A stretch of DNA of 64,000 nucleotides from positions 1-64,000 of the forward strand of contig CALQSB010000012.1 in assembly GCA_943333125.1 (NCBI GenBank), in the 5' to 3' direction. The stretch's first letter is position 1; the number at the start of each line of letters is the position of its first letter. This document shows positions 25,850 through 32,889 of the stretch, piece after piece. The notes under the pieces were generated by a model. The model was not told the DNA's origin, made no database searches, and worked only from the letters and a program-made list of their open reading frames with translations. Source of the DNA: Chitinophaga pinensis (GTDB taxonomy: Bacteria; Bacteroidota; Bacteroidia; Chitinophagales; Chitinophagaceae). The position numbers and the translations under genes are program-made.

Positions 25850-26956
25850 ATGAATATTAATGGAAAGGCCTTTAGGACCATCTGGGTAAAATCAGATGAC
25901 GAAAAGGTAATTCAGATTATTGACCAGCGATATTTACCACACCAATTTGTTACTGAAGATCTTTGCACTGTAGATCAGATGGCTACAGCAATTAAAGATA
26001 TGCACTTAAGAGGGGCAGGATTAATTGGAGCTGCGGCGGGTTTTGGAATTTATTTAGCAACCCTTGAAGCACCAAAAGACAATTCATTTGATCAATTTAT
26101 TTTACTTGCAGCAGAGAAATTAATATCTACCCGCCCCACTGCTGTAAATCTGGTTTGGGCAGTAAATAAACAAATGGAGGCCATTCGAAATGTTCATCAC
26201 ATTTCCGATAAAATAAACATTGCCTTTAAAACTGCAAATGAAATTGCAGACTCAGATGCTGAATATTGTAGGAGCATAGGCGAACATGGCTATAAAATTA
26301 TCGAAGAAATAAGCAAAAATAAAAATGGTGCTACTGTAAATATCCTCACACACTGTAATGCAGGATGGCTGGCATTTGTAGATTATGGATCTGCAACTTC
26401 ACCTATATATGCTGCACATAAAAAAGGCATAAATGTTCATGTTTGGGTAGATGAGACCCGCCCACGAAATCAGGGATCGAGTTTAACCGCCTGGGAAATG
26501 GAACAACAAGGAGTTCCTTATACTATCATTGCGGACAATACCGGAGGACATCTGATGCAGCATGATATGGTAGATTTGGTAATCGTTGGCTCAGACAGAA
26601 CTACACATACTGGCGATGTAGCCAATAAAATTGGAACCTATCTGAAAGCCTTAGCCGCAAAAGACAATAATATTCCTTTTTATGCGGCACTCCCCTCCTC
26701 TACTATCGACTGGCAAATGGAAGACGGAATTAGAGAAATCATTATTGAAGAAAGAAATGGAGATGAAGTAAAATATATCTCAGGACTTTGTGAAGGAGAG
26801 ATAAAAAAAGTGTTGCTCACTCCTGTTAAAAGTAAGGTTGCTAATTATGGATTTGATGTAACACCCGCAAGACTTATCACAGGCATCATCACAGAAAGAG
26901 GAGTTTGCGATGCTAATAAAACAAGCATCCTTAATTTATTCCCTGAAAATATATAA
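25850..26956 (+). CDS. mtnA: S-methyl-5-thioribose-1-phosphate isomerase
   Basis: Converts 5-methylthioribose-1-phosphate to 5-methylthioribulose-1-phosphate in methylthioadenosine salvage. 368 aa. Family motifs: MHLRGAGLIGAAAGFGI, RPTAVNLVWAV, the catalytic-Cys segment ILTHCNAGWLAF, DETRPRNQGSSLTAWEM, and the catalytic-Asp segment VGSDRTTHTGDVANKIGTY. It is followed after 1 bp by a class II aldolase gene and then by mtnP, giving consecutive pathway steps. No mtnK is needed when MtnP supplies the phosphorylated sugar. Confidence 0.94.
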   Translation: MNINGKAFRTIWVKSDDEKVIQIIDQRYLPHQFVTEDLCTVDQMATAIKDMHLRGAGLIGAAAGFGIYLATLEAPKDNSFDQFILLAAEKLISTRPTAVNLVWAVNKQMEAIRNVHHISDKINIAFKTANEIADSDAEYCRSIGEHGYKIIEEISKNKNGATVNILTHCNAGWLAFVDYGSATSPIYAAHKKGINVHVWVDETRPRNQGSSLTAWEMEQQGVPYTIIADNTGGHLMQHDMVDLVIVGSDRTTHTGDVANKIGTYLKALAAKDNNIPFYAALPSSTIDWQMEDGIREIIIEERNGDEVKYISGLCEGEIKKVLLTPVKSKVANYGFDVTPARLITGIITERGVCDANKTSILNLFPENI

Positions 26957-26957
26957 C

Positions 26958-27545
26958 ATGGATGAAGGTTATATAAAATTTAACTGCAACTGGATTCAAT
27001 CTAATGAGATTGCTTTGGATAAAGTATCTGCATTAAATACATGGAGAAATATTATGTACCAAAAAGGGCTGATTGGAATCTATCCAGATGGGATTGGCTT
27101 TGGAAACATCAGCATGAGATGTGACAAAAAAACATTTTTAATTTCGGGAACCGCTACAGGAGGATTGTCAACACTAAATGAATCACATTATTCGCTGGTC
27201 ACTAATTATAATCTCATTACAAACACGGTTACTTGTGAAGGCCCATTAAAAGCGTCTTCCGAATCACTCACCCATGCATTAATTTATGAATGTTCCGAAA
27301 CAACAAATGCAGTGATTCATATCCACAATTTGAATTTATGGAATAAGCTCATTTATAAAGTTCCAACCAGCAATGAAAAGATTGCTTATGGAACACCAGA
27401 AATGGCTAATGAAATTAAAAGACTCTTTGAAGCAACCAATTTAAGTAAAGAAAAAATACTTGTTATGGGTGGTCACGAAGAAGGCATTATCAGTTTTGGA
27501 AAAGATCTTGAAGAAGCAGGAAATATTTTGTTGAATCAATTATGA
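26958..27545 (+). CDS. Class II aldolase-like protein, probable MtnB (or DHAP-shunt aldolase)
   Basis: 195 aa from ATG 26958; the longer upstream reading frame overlaps mtnA. The class II aldolase/dehydratase fold is shown by GFGNISMRC, ISGTATGG, SSESLTHALIYE (catalytic Glu), AVIHIHN (His-x-His zinc ligands) and VMGGHEEGI (third His). After mtnA the expected step is dehydration of methylthioribulose-1-phosphate (MtnB). The same fold also serves aldolases that split this sugar to DHAP and an aldehyde. No later salvage genes (mtnC, mtnD, mtnW, mtnX) are in the window, so the choice stays open. Confidence 0.8.
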   Translation: MDEGYIKFNCNWIQSNEIALDKVSALNTWRNIMYQKGLIGIYPDGIGFGNISMRCDKKTFLISGTATGGLSTLNESHYSLVTNYNLITNTVTCEGPLKASSESLTHALIYECSETTNAVIHIHNLNLWNKLIYKVPTSNEKIAYGTPEMANEIKRLFEATNLSKEKILVMGGHEEGIISFGKDLEEAGNILLNQL

Positions 27546-27594
27546 TTTTTTATTCGCGCGAATCCACGAATTGATTTTGCACCCTTTTTAACGT

Positions 27595-27612
27595 CCACGT
27601 TTGAAACCGTGG
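27595..27612. other. Small hairpin CCACG/CGTGG
   Basis: CCACG and CGTGG pair around an eight-base loop, in word-like intergenic sequence between the aldolase gene and mtnP. It is a weak terminator candidate without a T-run. Confidence 0.3.
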
Positions 27613-27681
27613 GCTTAAAATAAATTATCATCATCTCTGCGAAACCCCATTATCTCTGTGGCGCTGCGGTTAAAAACCACT

Positions 27682-27689
27682 TATTTTTG
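27682..27689 (+). promoter_or_regulatory. -7 element for mtnP
   Basis: TATTTTTG matches TAnnTTTG, 16 nt before the ATG at 27706, suggesting mtnP has its own promoter and that the upstream in-frame codons are not translated. Confidence 0.5.
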
Positions 27690-27705
27690 CAACCAAATTA
27701 TTTTT

Positions 27706-28449
27706 ATGATTAAAATAGGAATCATCGGTGGCTCAGGATTGGAAGACCCGAAAATATTAAGCAACATCAGGGAAGAAGAGGTAAATACCCCTTATGGTAA
27801 ACCCTCATCTGTTTTGACTTTTGGCACTATTAATGATAGAGAAATTGTTTTGATTTCTCGACACGGCAAACAGCATCAGTACTCTCCTACCGAAGTTAAT
27901 TACCGAGCAAATGTGTTTGCATTAAAAGAAGCCGGTGTTACACATATACTTGCTACAACAGCTTGTGGAAGCTTGAAAGAAGAAATTGGCCGCGGACATT
28001 TTGTAGTGTTAGATCAATTTATTGATTTCACCAAACACCGTATAAACACCTTTGCCGATAAATTTGAAAACGGTGTAGTTCATACGCCAATGGCAACTCC
28101 ATTCGATGAAACACTAAGTGAATTATTTTTAAAATCTGCTACTGCATTACAATTTCCCATTCATGCAAAAGGAACGGTAGTTACTATTGAAGGACCCCGT
28201 TTCTCGACCAAAGCAGAATCAAAAATGTTTCGTTTATGGGGCGCCGATGTGATTAACATGTCTGTTGCTACAGAAGCTGCTTTAGCCAACGAATTAAAAA
28301 TACCTTATGCCGCTATCGCCATGAGCACTGATTACGATTGCTGGAAAGATGATGAGGCACCAGTATCTTGGGAAGCTATTTTAAAGATATTTAATCAGAA
28401 TGCAGATCATGTAAAGAAAATTTTGATAGATGTTATTGGAAGAATGTAG
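27706..28449 (+). CDS. mtnP: S-methyl-5'-thioadenosine phosphorylase (or close purine phosphorylase)
   Basis: 247 aa. Cleaves methylthioadenosine with phosphate to adenine and methylthioribose-1-phosphate, the substrate of MtnA. Motifs: IGIIGGSGLEDP, ISRHGKQHQYSPTEVNYRANVFALKEAGV (phosphate site), TTACGSL, EGPRFSTKAE (with the phosphate-binding and substrate residues), NMSVATEAALANEL, and STDYDCW. This is the trimeric MtnP group. It begins at ATG 27706; the frame continues upstream only through non-coding sequence. Confidence 0.93.
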   Translation: MIKIGIIGGSGLEDPKILSNIREEEVNTPYGKPSSVLTFGTINDREIVLISRHGKQHQYSPTEVNYRANVFALKEAGVTHILATTACGSLKEEIGRGHFVVLDQFIDFTKHRINTFADKFENGVVHTPMATPFDETLSELFLKSATALQFPIHAKGTVVTIEGPRFSTKAESKMFRLWGADVINMSVATEAALANELKIPYAAIAMSTDYDCWKDDEAPVSWEAILKIFNQNADHVKKILIDVIGRM

Positions 28450-28467
28450 AAAAAATCTACTTCTCAG

Positions 28468-28491
28468 CAATGTCTCCTGAAAGGGACGTTG
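28468..28491. repeat. CAATGTCTC hairpin repeat, copy 3
   Basis: Stem CAATGTCTC / GGGACGTTG, loop CTGAAA, with the same left flank (CTACTTCTCAG) and right flank (CGTTG) as the copies at 12339 and 12408, about 16 kb away. It is followed by CTGGATA words (28492-28534), as at the other site. Confidence 0.78.
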
Positions 28492-28534
28492 CGTTGGATG
28501 AAGATGGATAGGCTGGATAAAGCTGGATACTAGC
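28492..28534. repeat. CTGGATA word cluster
   Basis: GATGGATAGGCTGGATAAAG-type words between the hairpin repeat and the REP-like hairpin upstream of the RAYT gene. Confidence 0.6.
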
Positions 28535-28541
28535 AGGCCTC

Positions 28542-28561
28542 TGTTGGTGTTTTCACCAACA
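28542..28561. repeat. REP-like hairpin upstream of the RAYT gene
   Basis: TGTTGGTG-TTTT-CACCAACA is a perfect 8-4-8 palindrome 82 bp before the transposase ATG. It shares GTTGGTG with the two units after the gene. Confidence 0.75.
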
Positions 28562-28643
28562 ACTTAAAAGTATTATTCTTCCCCCGCTACTGCTTTTTTC
28601 CTATTTTCATTCTAGCGGCATTTCATAATTTCATTTTAAAAAT

Positions 28644-29177
28644 ATGAATTCCTACCCTACAGAATGGCCTGAATTTTATACAGCCACTATTCTTGAATGG
28701 AAATTTTTACTTTCAGAAGAAAAGTACAAAATCATCATTATTTCAAGTCTGCAATATTTAGTCAGGAACAACAAAATCAAACTTTGTGCATTTGTAATTA
28801 TGAGTAATCACATACATCTCATCTGGCAAATATTGCCCGGCAATTCGTATGAAAAAATGAGACTATGTTTCAAGAAATTCACCGGTCAGCAAATAAAATT
28901 TGAATTACAAAAATCAAACCCCGATTTATTAAAAGAATTTAAAGTTGACAAGAAAGACCGCGAATATCAGTTCTGGAAAAGAGATGCGCTTTCGATTGAA
29001 TTGTTCACGGATAAAGTATTTCAACAAAAACTAAATTACATTCATTATAATCCTGTGAAAGCGGGTATGTGTAAATTTCCTGAAGCGTATAAATATTCTT
29101 CTGCAAATTTTTACAATGGAGGGAGAGATGAATTCGAAATGCTGAGTGAATACACTATTTCACATCCTAGTTGGTGA
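28644..29177 (+). CDS. REP-associated tyrosine transposase (RAYT, TnpA_REP / Y1 family)
   Basis: 177 aa single-strand DNA transposase related to IS200/IS605 TnpA, domesticated to act on REP hairpins. The HUH motif is seen in MSNHIHLIWQ (His56, His58) and the catalytic Tyr132 in LNYIHYNPVKAGM, followed by YKYSSANFY. A hairpin precedes the gene (28542-28561) and two 30-bp tandem hairpin units follow it (29163-29222). The last codons HPSW and the TGA stop are encoded inside the first of these units. The gene is complete and probably functional. Confidence 0.88.
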   Translation: MNSYPTEWPEFYTATILEWKFLLSEEKYKIIIISSLQYLVRNNKIKLCAFVIMSNHIHLIWQILPGNSYEKMRLCFKKFTGQQIKFELQKSNPDLLKEFKVDKKDREYQFWKRDALSIELFTDKVFQQKLNYIHYNPVKAGMCKFPEAYKYSSANFYNGGRDEFEMLSEYTISHPSW

Positions 29178-29222
29178 TAACAACAACTTAGGCATCCTAG
29201 TTGGTGATAACATCAACTAGGG
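29163..29222. repeat. Tandem pair of 30-bp REP-like hairpins
   Basis: Two adjacent 30-bp units (29163-29192, 29193-29222), both starting CATCCTAGTTGGTGATAAC. In the second, CCTAGTTG and CAACTAGG form a perfect 8-bp stem around ten bases; the first has one bulged T. The RAYT stop codon (29175-29177) lies in the first unit. Confidence 0.85.
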
Positions 29223-29228
29223 CAAGCA

Positions 29229-29262
29229 TAAAAAAAGACCTTACATTGCTGTAAAGTCTTTT
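29229..29262 (-). terminator. Terminator of tRNA-Lys
   Basis: On the minus strand, AAGACTTTACA-GCAA-TGTAAGGTCTT (11 bp, one G-T pair) is followed by T6. The A-run on the other side makes it possibly bidirectional. Confidence 0.85.
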
Positions 29263-29265
29263 TCG

Positions 29266-29338
29266 TGAACTGGCTGGGACTCGAACCCAGGACCCATACA
29301 TTAAAAGTGTATTGCTCTACCAACTGAGCTACCAATTC
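29266..29338 (-). tRNA. tRNA-Lys (anticodon UUU)
   Basis: 73-nt cloverleaf on the minus strand: acceptor GAATTGG/CCAGTTC, D-arm GCTC/GAGC, anticodon stem ATACA/TGTAT with loop CTTTTAA (anticodon TTT), T-arm CTGGG/CCCAG with TTCGAGT loop, discriminator A. CCA is not encoded. It has a full promoter (29364-29395) and a terminator (29229-29262). Confidence 0.97.
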
Positions 29339-29363
29339 TCCTTGTCCATTTTCTAATGGTGTG

Positions 29364-29395
29364 CAAAAATAGGACAATTCACCATTCGTATCAAA
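29364..29395 (-). promoter_or_regulatory. tRNA-Lys promoter
   Basis: On the minus strand TTTG (29392-29395) and TATTTTTG (29364-29371) are spaced by 20 bp, a full match to the Bacteroidota TTTG / TAnnTTTG promoter pattern. Confidence 0.75.
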
Positions 29396-29443
29396 TAATT
29401 TCAAAAGTTTTCTTGATTGTTATGCACAAATAATTAATATTTC

Positions 29444-29476
29444 TTTGTTAATAGCCCTTCTAGTCACTTATTTTTG
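29444..29476 (+). promoter_or_regulatory. Promoter of the SDR gene
   Basis: TTTG (29444-29447) and TATTTTTG (29469-29476) with 21 bp between. The start ATG at 29493 is 16 nt downstream, so the longer upstream frame is not translated. Confidence 0.65.
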
Positions 29477-29492
29477 CTTATTAATAAAAATA

Positions 29493-30302
29493 ATGAGTGA
29501 TTTTTTTAAAAATAAAGTAATTGCCATCACCGGTGGAAGCGATGGGATTGGAAAAGCATTAATTGAAACCTTGATTCCAATGGGTGCAAAAATTGCCACA
29601 TGCGCCAGAAATCAAGATAAATTACAAGATCTGCAGATTAATTATTCGAAAGAATCATTGCTTTGTATGGTTGCTGATGTAAGTAATTATAACGATTGCA
29701 AATTATTTATTGAATTGGCTATCCAAAATTTTGGAGGTATTGATATCCTGATAAACAATGCCGGAATCTCCATGCGATCATTACTTGTTGATGCAGATGT
29801 AGAGGTAATTAAGAAAGTAATGGAAATTAATTTCTTTGGAACAGTTTATTGTACCAAACTGGCGCTCACTTCAATCATTCAAAGAAAAGGTACCATTGTT
29901 GGCGTATCTTCAATTGCTGGTTACAGAGGACTACCAGGCAGAAGCGGCTACTCTGCAAGTAAGTTTGCATTGAATGGCTGGCTAGAAGCGGTAAGAACCG
30001 AACTTATGGAAGATCAGGTAAACGTAATGTGGGTTTGTCCCAGCTTTACCAAAAGCAATATTCGTAATGCCGCATTAAATGCAAAAGCAGAAGCACAAGG
30101 CGAAAGCCCTTTAGATGAAAGCAGTTTGATGAGCTCCAATGAATGTGCCAAACATATTTTAAAAGCCATCGAAAAAAGAAAACGAACTTTGATACTCACA
30201 GCAAGAGGCAAACAAACCGTATGGATTAATAAACTCTTCCCCGCATGGGCTGACAAATTAACCAGAAAGTTTTTTTATAAGAATGGAAAGCTGGCAAAGT
30301 AG
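29493..30302 (+). CDS. Short-chain dehydrogenase/reductase
   Basis: 269 aa classical SDR with Rossmann fold. NAD(P)-binding ITGGSDGIGKAL, DILINNAGISMRS, catalytic Ser in VGVSSIAGYRG and the Tyr-x-x-x-Lys in YSASKFALNG. The C-terminal part (residues about 190-269) with LTARGKQTVWINKLFPAWADKLT suggests a lipid or sterol-type substrate near the membrane, as in DHRS7-like members, but this cannot be fixed. Usual length for the group. Confidence 0.86.
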   Translation: MSDFFKNKVIAITGGSDGIGKALIETLIPMGAKIATCARNQDKLQDLQINYSKESLLCMVADVSNYNDCKLFIELAIQNFGGIDILINNAGISMRSLLVDADVEVIKKVMEINFFGTVYCTKLALTSIIQRKGTIVGVSSIAGYRGLPGRSGYSASKFALNGWLEAVRTELMEDQVNVMWVCPSFTKSNIRNAALNAKAEAQGESPLDESSLMSSNECAKHILKAIEKRKRTLILTARGKQTVWINKLFPAWADKLTRKFFYKNGKLAK

Positions 30303-30375
30303 AAGCTGGATACTGGATAGTTGATGCTGGATACTTGATACTTGATAACAAAACCCGTAGGGGTGACAATATTAT
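30301..30375. repeat. CTGGATA words and an ACCC/GGGT hairpin
   Basis: CTGGATAC/TTGATAC words (30301-30350) are followed by AACCCGTAGGGGTGAC (30352-30367), a hairpin similar to those at 53868 and 53917. The next gene starts at 30376, directly after it. Confidence 0.55.
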
Positions 30376-31188
30376 ATGCCGTTACTGACACTCATAACAG
30401 ACATTGGAGAAAAAGATTTTCTCACTGGTGCCATCAAAGGGCAGCTGCTACGTTATGAGCAGAATTTAAATATTGTAGATATTACTCATTCTCTTTCCGC
30501 CTTCAATTATCCTCAGGCGGCCTATGTTTGCAGAAACGCTATCAAAAATTTCCCAACCGGAACTTATCATTTGATTCTGGTGAATATTTTTGATGAGAAA
30601 CCTGATTACATGATTATGGCCGAACATAATGGTCATTTTATTGGCTGTGCGGATAATGGCTTACTGACAATGATACTGGAAGAAATGCCACAAAAAGCCG
30701 TTGGACTTGAACTAGACAAAACAATCCAAAGAAGCACCTTGTTTTTAACCAATGTATTTGCAAAGGCCATGCATGAACTTCAAAATGGAAAAACTATCGA
30801 AGAAGTTGGTACTATTGATTTTAATATCAAAGTAAAAAATCCTTTAAAGCCAATGCTTGGCGACAACTGGATTGAAGGTCAAATTATCTTCATCGACAAT
30901 TTCGAAAATGTTATTGTAAATATCAGCAAAGTTGAATTTGAAGCACAAAGAAATGGAAGAACTTTTTCTATTGTTTTTAAAAGAGATGAAGTAATAGAAA
31001 AACTAAGCGATTCTTATTCTGATGTTGCAGAAGGAGAAAAACTCGCCTTCTTCAATTCAGCTGGCTACCTCGAAATTGCCATCAATAAAGGCAATGCCGC
31101 CGGGCTTTTTGGTTTACAAGGATTTTCAGAAAAACAATATCTCAATAACAGATTATTTTATCAAACTGTAAAAGTTTTCTTTCAATAA
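30376..31188 (+). CDS. SAM hydroxide adenosyltransferase (DUF62 / chlorinase-fluorinase-like)
   Basis: 270 aa, two-domain protein of the family that hydrolyses S-adenosylmethionine to adenosine and methionine. Recognisable: LITDIGEKDFLTGAIKG, NIVDITHSLSAFNYPQAAYV, HFIGCADNGLLTMI, and in the C-terminal barrel IIFIDNFENVIVNISK. The usual V-D-P-G-V-G stretch after the third strand is replaced by VNIFDEKPDY, so the active-site edge differs from the well-studied archaeal enzymes. Physiological role is unclear. Confidence 0.78.
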   Translation: MPLLTLITDIGEKDFLTGAIKGQLLRYEQNLNIVDITHSLSAFNYPQAAYVCRNAIKNFPTGTYHLILVNIFDEKPDYMIMAEHNGHFIGCADNGLLTMILEEMPQKAVGLELDKTIQRSTLFLTNVFAKAMHELQNGKTIEEVGTIDFNIKVKNPLKPMLGDNWIEGQIIFIDNFENVIVNISKVEFEAQRNGRTFSIVFKRDEVIEKLSDSYSDVAEGEKLAFFNSAGYLEIAINKGNAAGLFGLQGFSEKQYLNNRLFYQTVKVFFQ

Positions 31189-31203
31189 TAAAATCAACCA
31201 GCA

Positions 31204-32028
31204 ATGAAAAAATTGTTACTCTTAATTTTTGTGTTTGCATTTACACAATCAAATGCTCAAGTAAAAATGCCCGTATTATCTCCCATGCAAACCTTCAAAC
31301 AAGATTTTGGTATGGGCACTATAGAAGTTGCTTATTGCAGACCCAGTATGAGAGGCCGGAAAATATTTGGCGACTTACTTCCTTACGGCGAACTATGGAG
31401 AACAGGTGCTAATGCAGCAACATCAATAAGATTTACAGATCAGGTAATCATCAATGATAAAAAAATCGACACCGGCACATACGCGATTTACACTATTCCA
31501 GGCGAAAAAAAATGGACTTTCATTTTAAATAAAGGCGTATCCAACTGGGGCACCACTGGTTATAAAGACTCCGATGATGTTGTAAGAATGATAACCGACA
31601 ATATAGAATTGAAAGTTCCGAAAGAGACATTCACCATGCAATTGGCTAATTTAACTATTGAAAGCAGTGAACTGCATATCATGTGGGAGAAATCTTCGAT
31701 TGTGATTCCAATAAAAACAGATGTAAAACCAAGATTAAAATTGCAAATAGAAGCAGCTTTGCAATCTGATAAAAAATCTTATTACCAGGCAGCTCAATAT
31801 TACAACGAATATGAAAAAGATCTTGCAAAAGCACTCACTTATTCAAAGTTAGCAGTAGCTGAAAAACCGGATGCCTATTGGATCTGGCTTTATCAGGCAA
31901 AAATTCAGCAAAAACTTGGAGATAAAGCTGGTGCTTTAGAAAGTTCAAAAAAATCTATAATAGCTGCCAAAAAAGAAAAAGATGATGATTATGTAAGATT
32001 GAACGAAGATTTTCAAAAGACGTTGTAA
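31204..32028 (+). CDS. DUF2911 domain protein with C-terminal helical repeats
   Basis: 274 aa exported protein (signal peptide 1-19, ending SNAQ). Residues about 25-170 are a DUF2911 domain with VEVAYCRPSMRGRKIFG-like IEVAYCRPSMRGRKIFG, LPYGELWRTGANAATSIRF and KKWTFILNKG. The rest (about 180-274) reads as TPR-like helices (YYQAAQYYNEYEKDLAKALTYSKLAVA). Found widely in Bacteroidota; function unknown. It lies 15 bp after the SAM hydrolase gene, so probably co-transcribed. Confidence 0.83.
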   Translation: MKKLLLLIFVFAFTQSNAQVKMPVLSPMQTFKQDFGMGTIEVAYCRPSMRGRKIFGDLLPYGELWRTGANAATSIRFTDQVIINDKKIDTGTYAIYTIPGEKKWTFILNKGVSNWGTTGYKDSDDVVRMITDNIELKVPKETFTMQLANLTIESSELHIMWEKSSIVIPIKTDVKPRLKLQIEAALQSDKKSYYQAAQYYNEYEKDLAKALTYSKLAVAEKPDAYWIWLYQAKIQQKLGDKAGALESSKKSIIAAKKEKDDDYVRLNEDFQKTL

Positions 32029-32051
32029 ACTAAAAAATCAAAATTTTATAT

Positions 32052-32092
32052 AAAAAAATGGCTGTCCTCTATTTATGAGACAGCCATTTTTT
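32052..32092. terminator. Bidirectional terminator
   Basis: A6-TGGCTGTC and GACAGCCA-T6 form a long perfect stem around a 12-base loop, between the convergent DUF2911 and DsbA-like genes. Confidence 0.88.
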
Positions 32093-32107
32093 ATATTTCA
32101 AAATCAA

Positions 32108-32689
32108 TTATGCTCTTTGCTTAACTGTAGTTTTAGCGGGAGCTTTCTTTTTTACTTTCTTCAAAGCGGCTTCGATAGCTTTGCTTAAATCTTCATAAGT
32201 AGCTTTGCCTTTTACCATTTCGCCGTTTACAAAAAATGTAGGAACGTCTTTTACTCCCCTGTCTAGTCCTTCTTTTAAATCCCCTTGCACCTGCCAGCCA
32301 TAAGTTGCATTTACCAAATCATCAAGGAATTTTTTGCTGCTCACACCGGCTTCTCGGGAGTGCAGTTTCAAACTGGTGGTTCCCAGATTTCTTCTGTTGG
32401 CAAAAAGGATGTTGTGCATTTCCCAGAATTTTCCTTCCTGAGCTGTTGCAACAGCAGCTTCGCCGGCTTTCAAACTTCTTTGATGAATATTAGTTAAAGG
32501 GAAATGACGGAAATTAAATCTGATTCTTCCATCATAATCTTCCAGTAATTGCTTTACAATTTCATTTGCTTTTGCACAAACTTCACTTTCGTATTCGCCA
32601 AATTCTTCAAGTGTCACTTCCGCTTTTGGGTTTCCAACAAAAACGTCTCTTGGTTCTATGATTTCAACCACCTCTTTTTTAAATGCCAT
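32108..32689 (-). CDS. DsbA/thioredoxin_4-fold protein lacking the nucleophilic cysteine
   Basis: 193 aa with the DsbA-like fold: VTLEEFGEYESEVCAKANEIV at the active-site position, helical insertion (about 60-140) and the cis-Pro loop VPTFFVNGEMV. The usual C-P-x-C is ESEVC, with Ser35 in place of the first Cys and only Cys38 left. There is no signal peptide, so it is cytoplasmic. A Lys-rich tail (KKVKKKAPAKTTVKQRA) ends the chain. It probably is not a disulfide oxidase; a glutathione- or chaperone-type role is possible. Confidence 0.8.
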   Translation of the reverse strand: MAFKKEVVEIIEPRDVFVGNPKAEVTLEEFGEYESEVCAKANEIVKQLLEDYDGRIRFNFRHFPLTNIHQRSLKAGEAAVATAQEGKFWEMHNILFANRRNLGTTSLKLHSREAGVSSKKFLDDLVNATYGWQVQGDLKEGLDRGVKDVPTFFVNGEMVKGKATYEDLSKAIEAALKKVKKKAPAKTTVKQRA

Positions 32690-32889
32690 TTTCTAAACTT
32701 TTTTATTTTATATTAATTAATTTTTAAACAACTATTAAGGTTTAATTGTTCAGCCTCAATGAAATTTATTTTCAATTCGGCTGAAGATAGTAATTTTTGA
32801 TTTCTTTTAATAACTGAGTAAATAAAATTTACAAACAAATTGCCAATCAATTGAATTTCAATTAATTATGGAGATTTAAATTTTTGTTA

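Noticed and set aside
29213-29404. 63-codon ORF across the tRNA-Lys gene
   Set aside because: It is the tRNA gene and its promoter read in one frame; the cloverleaf is complete.
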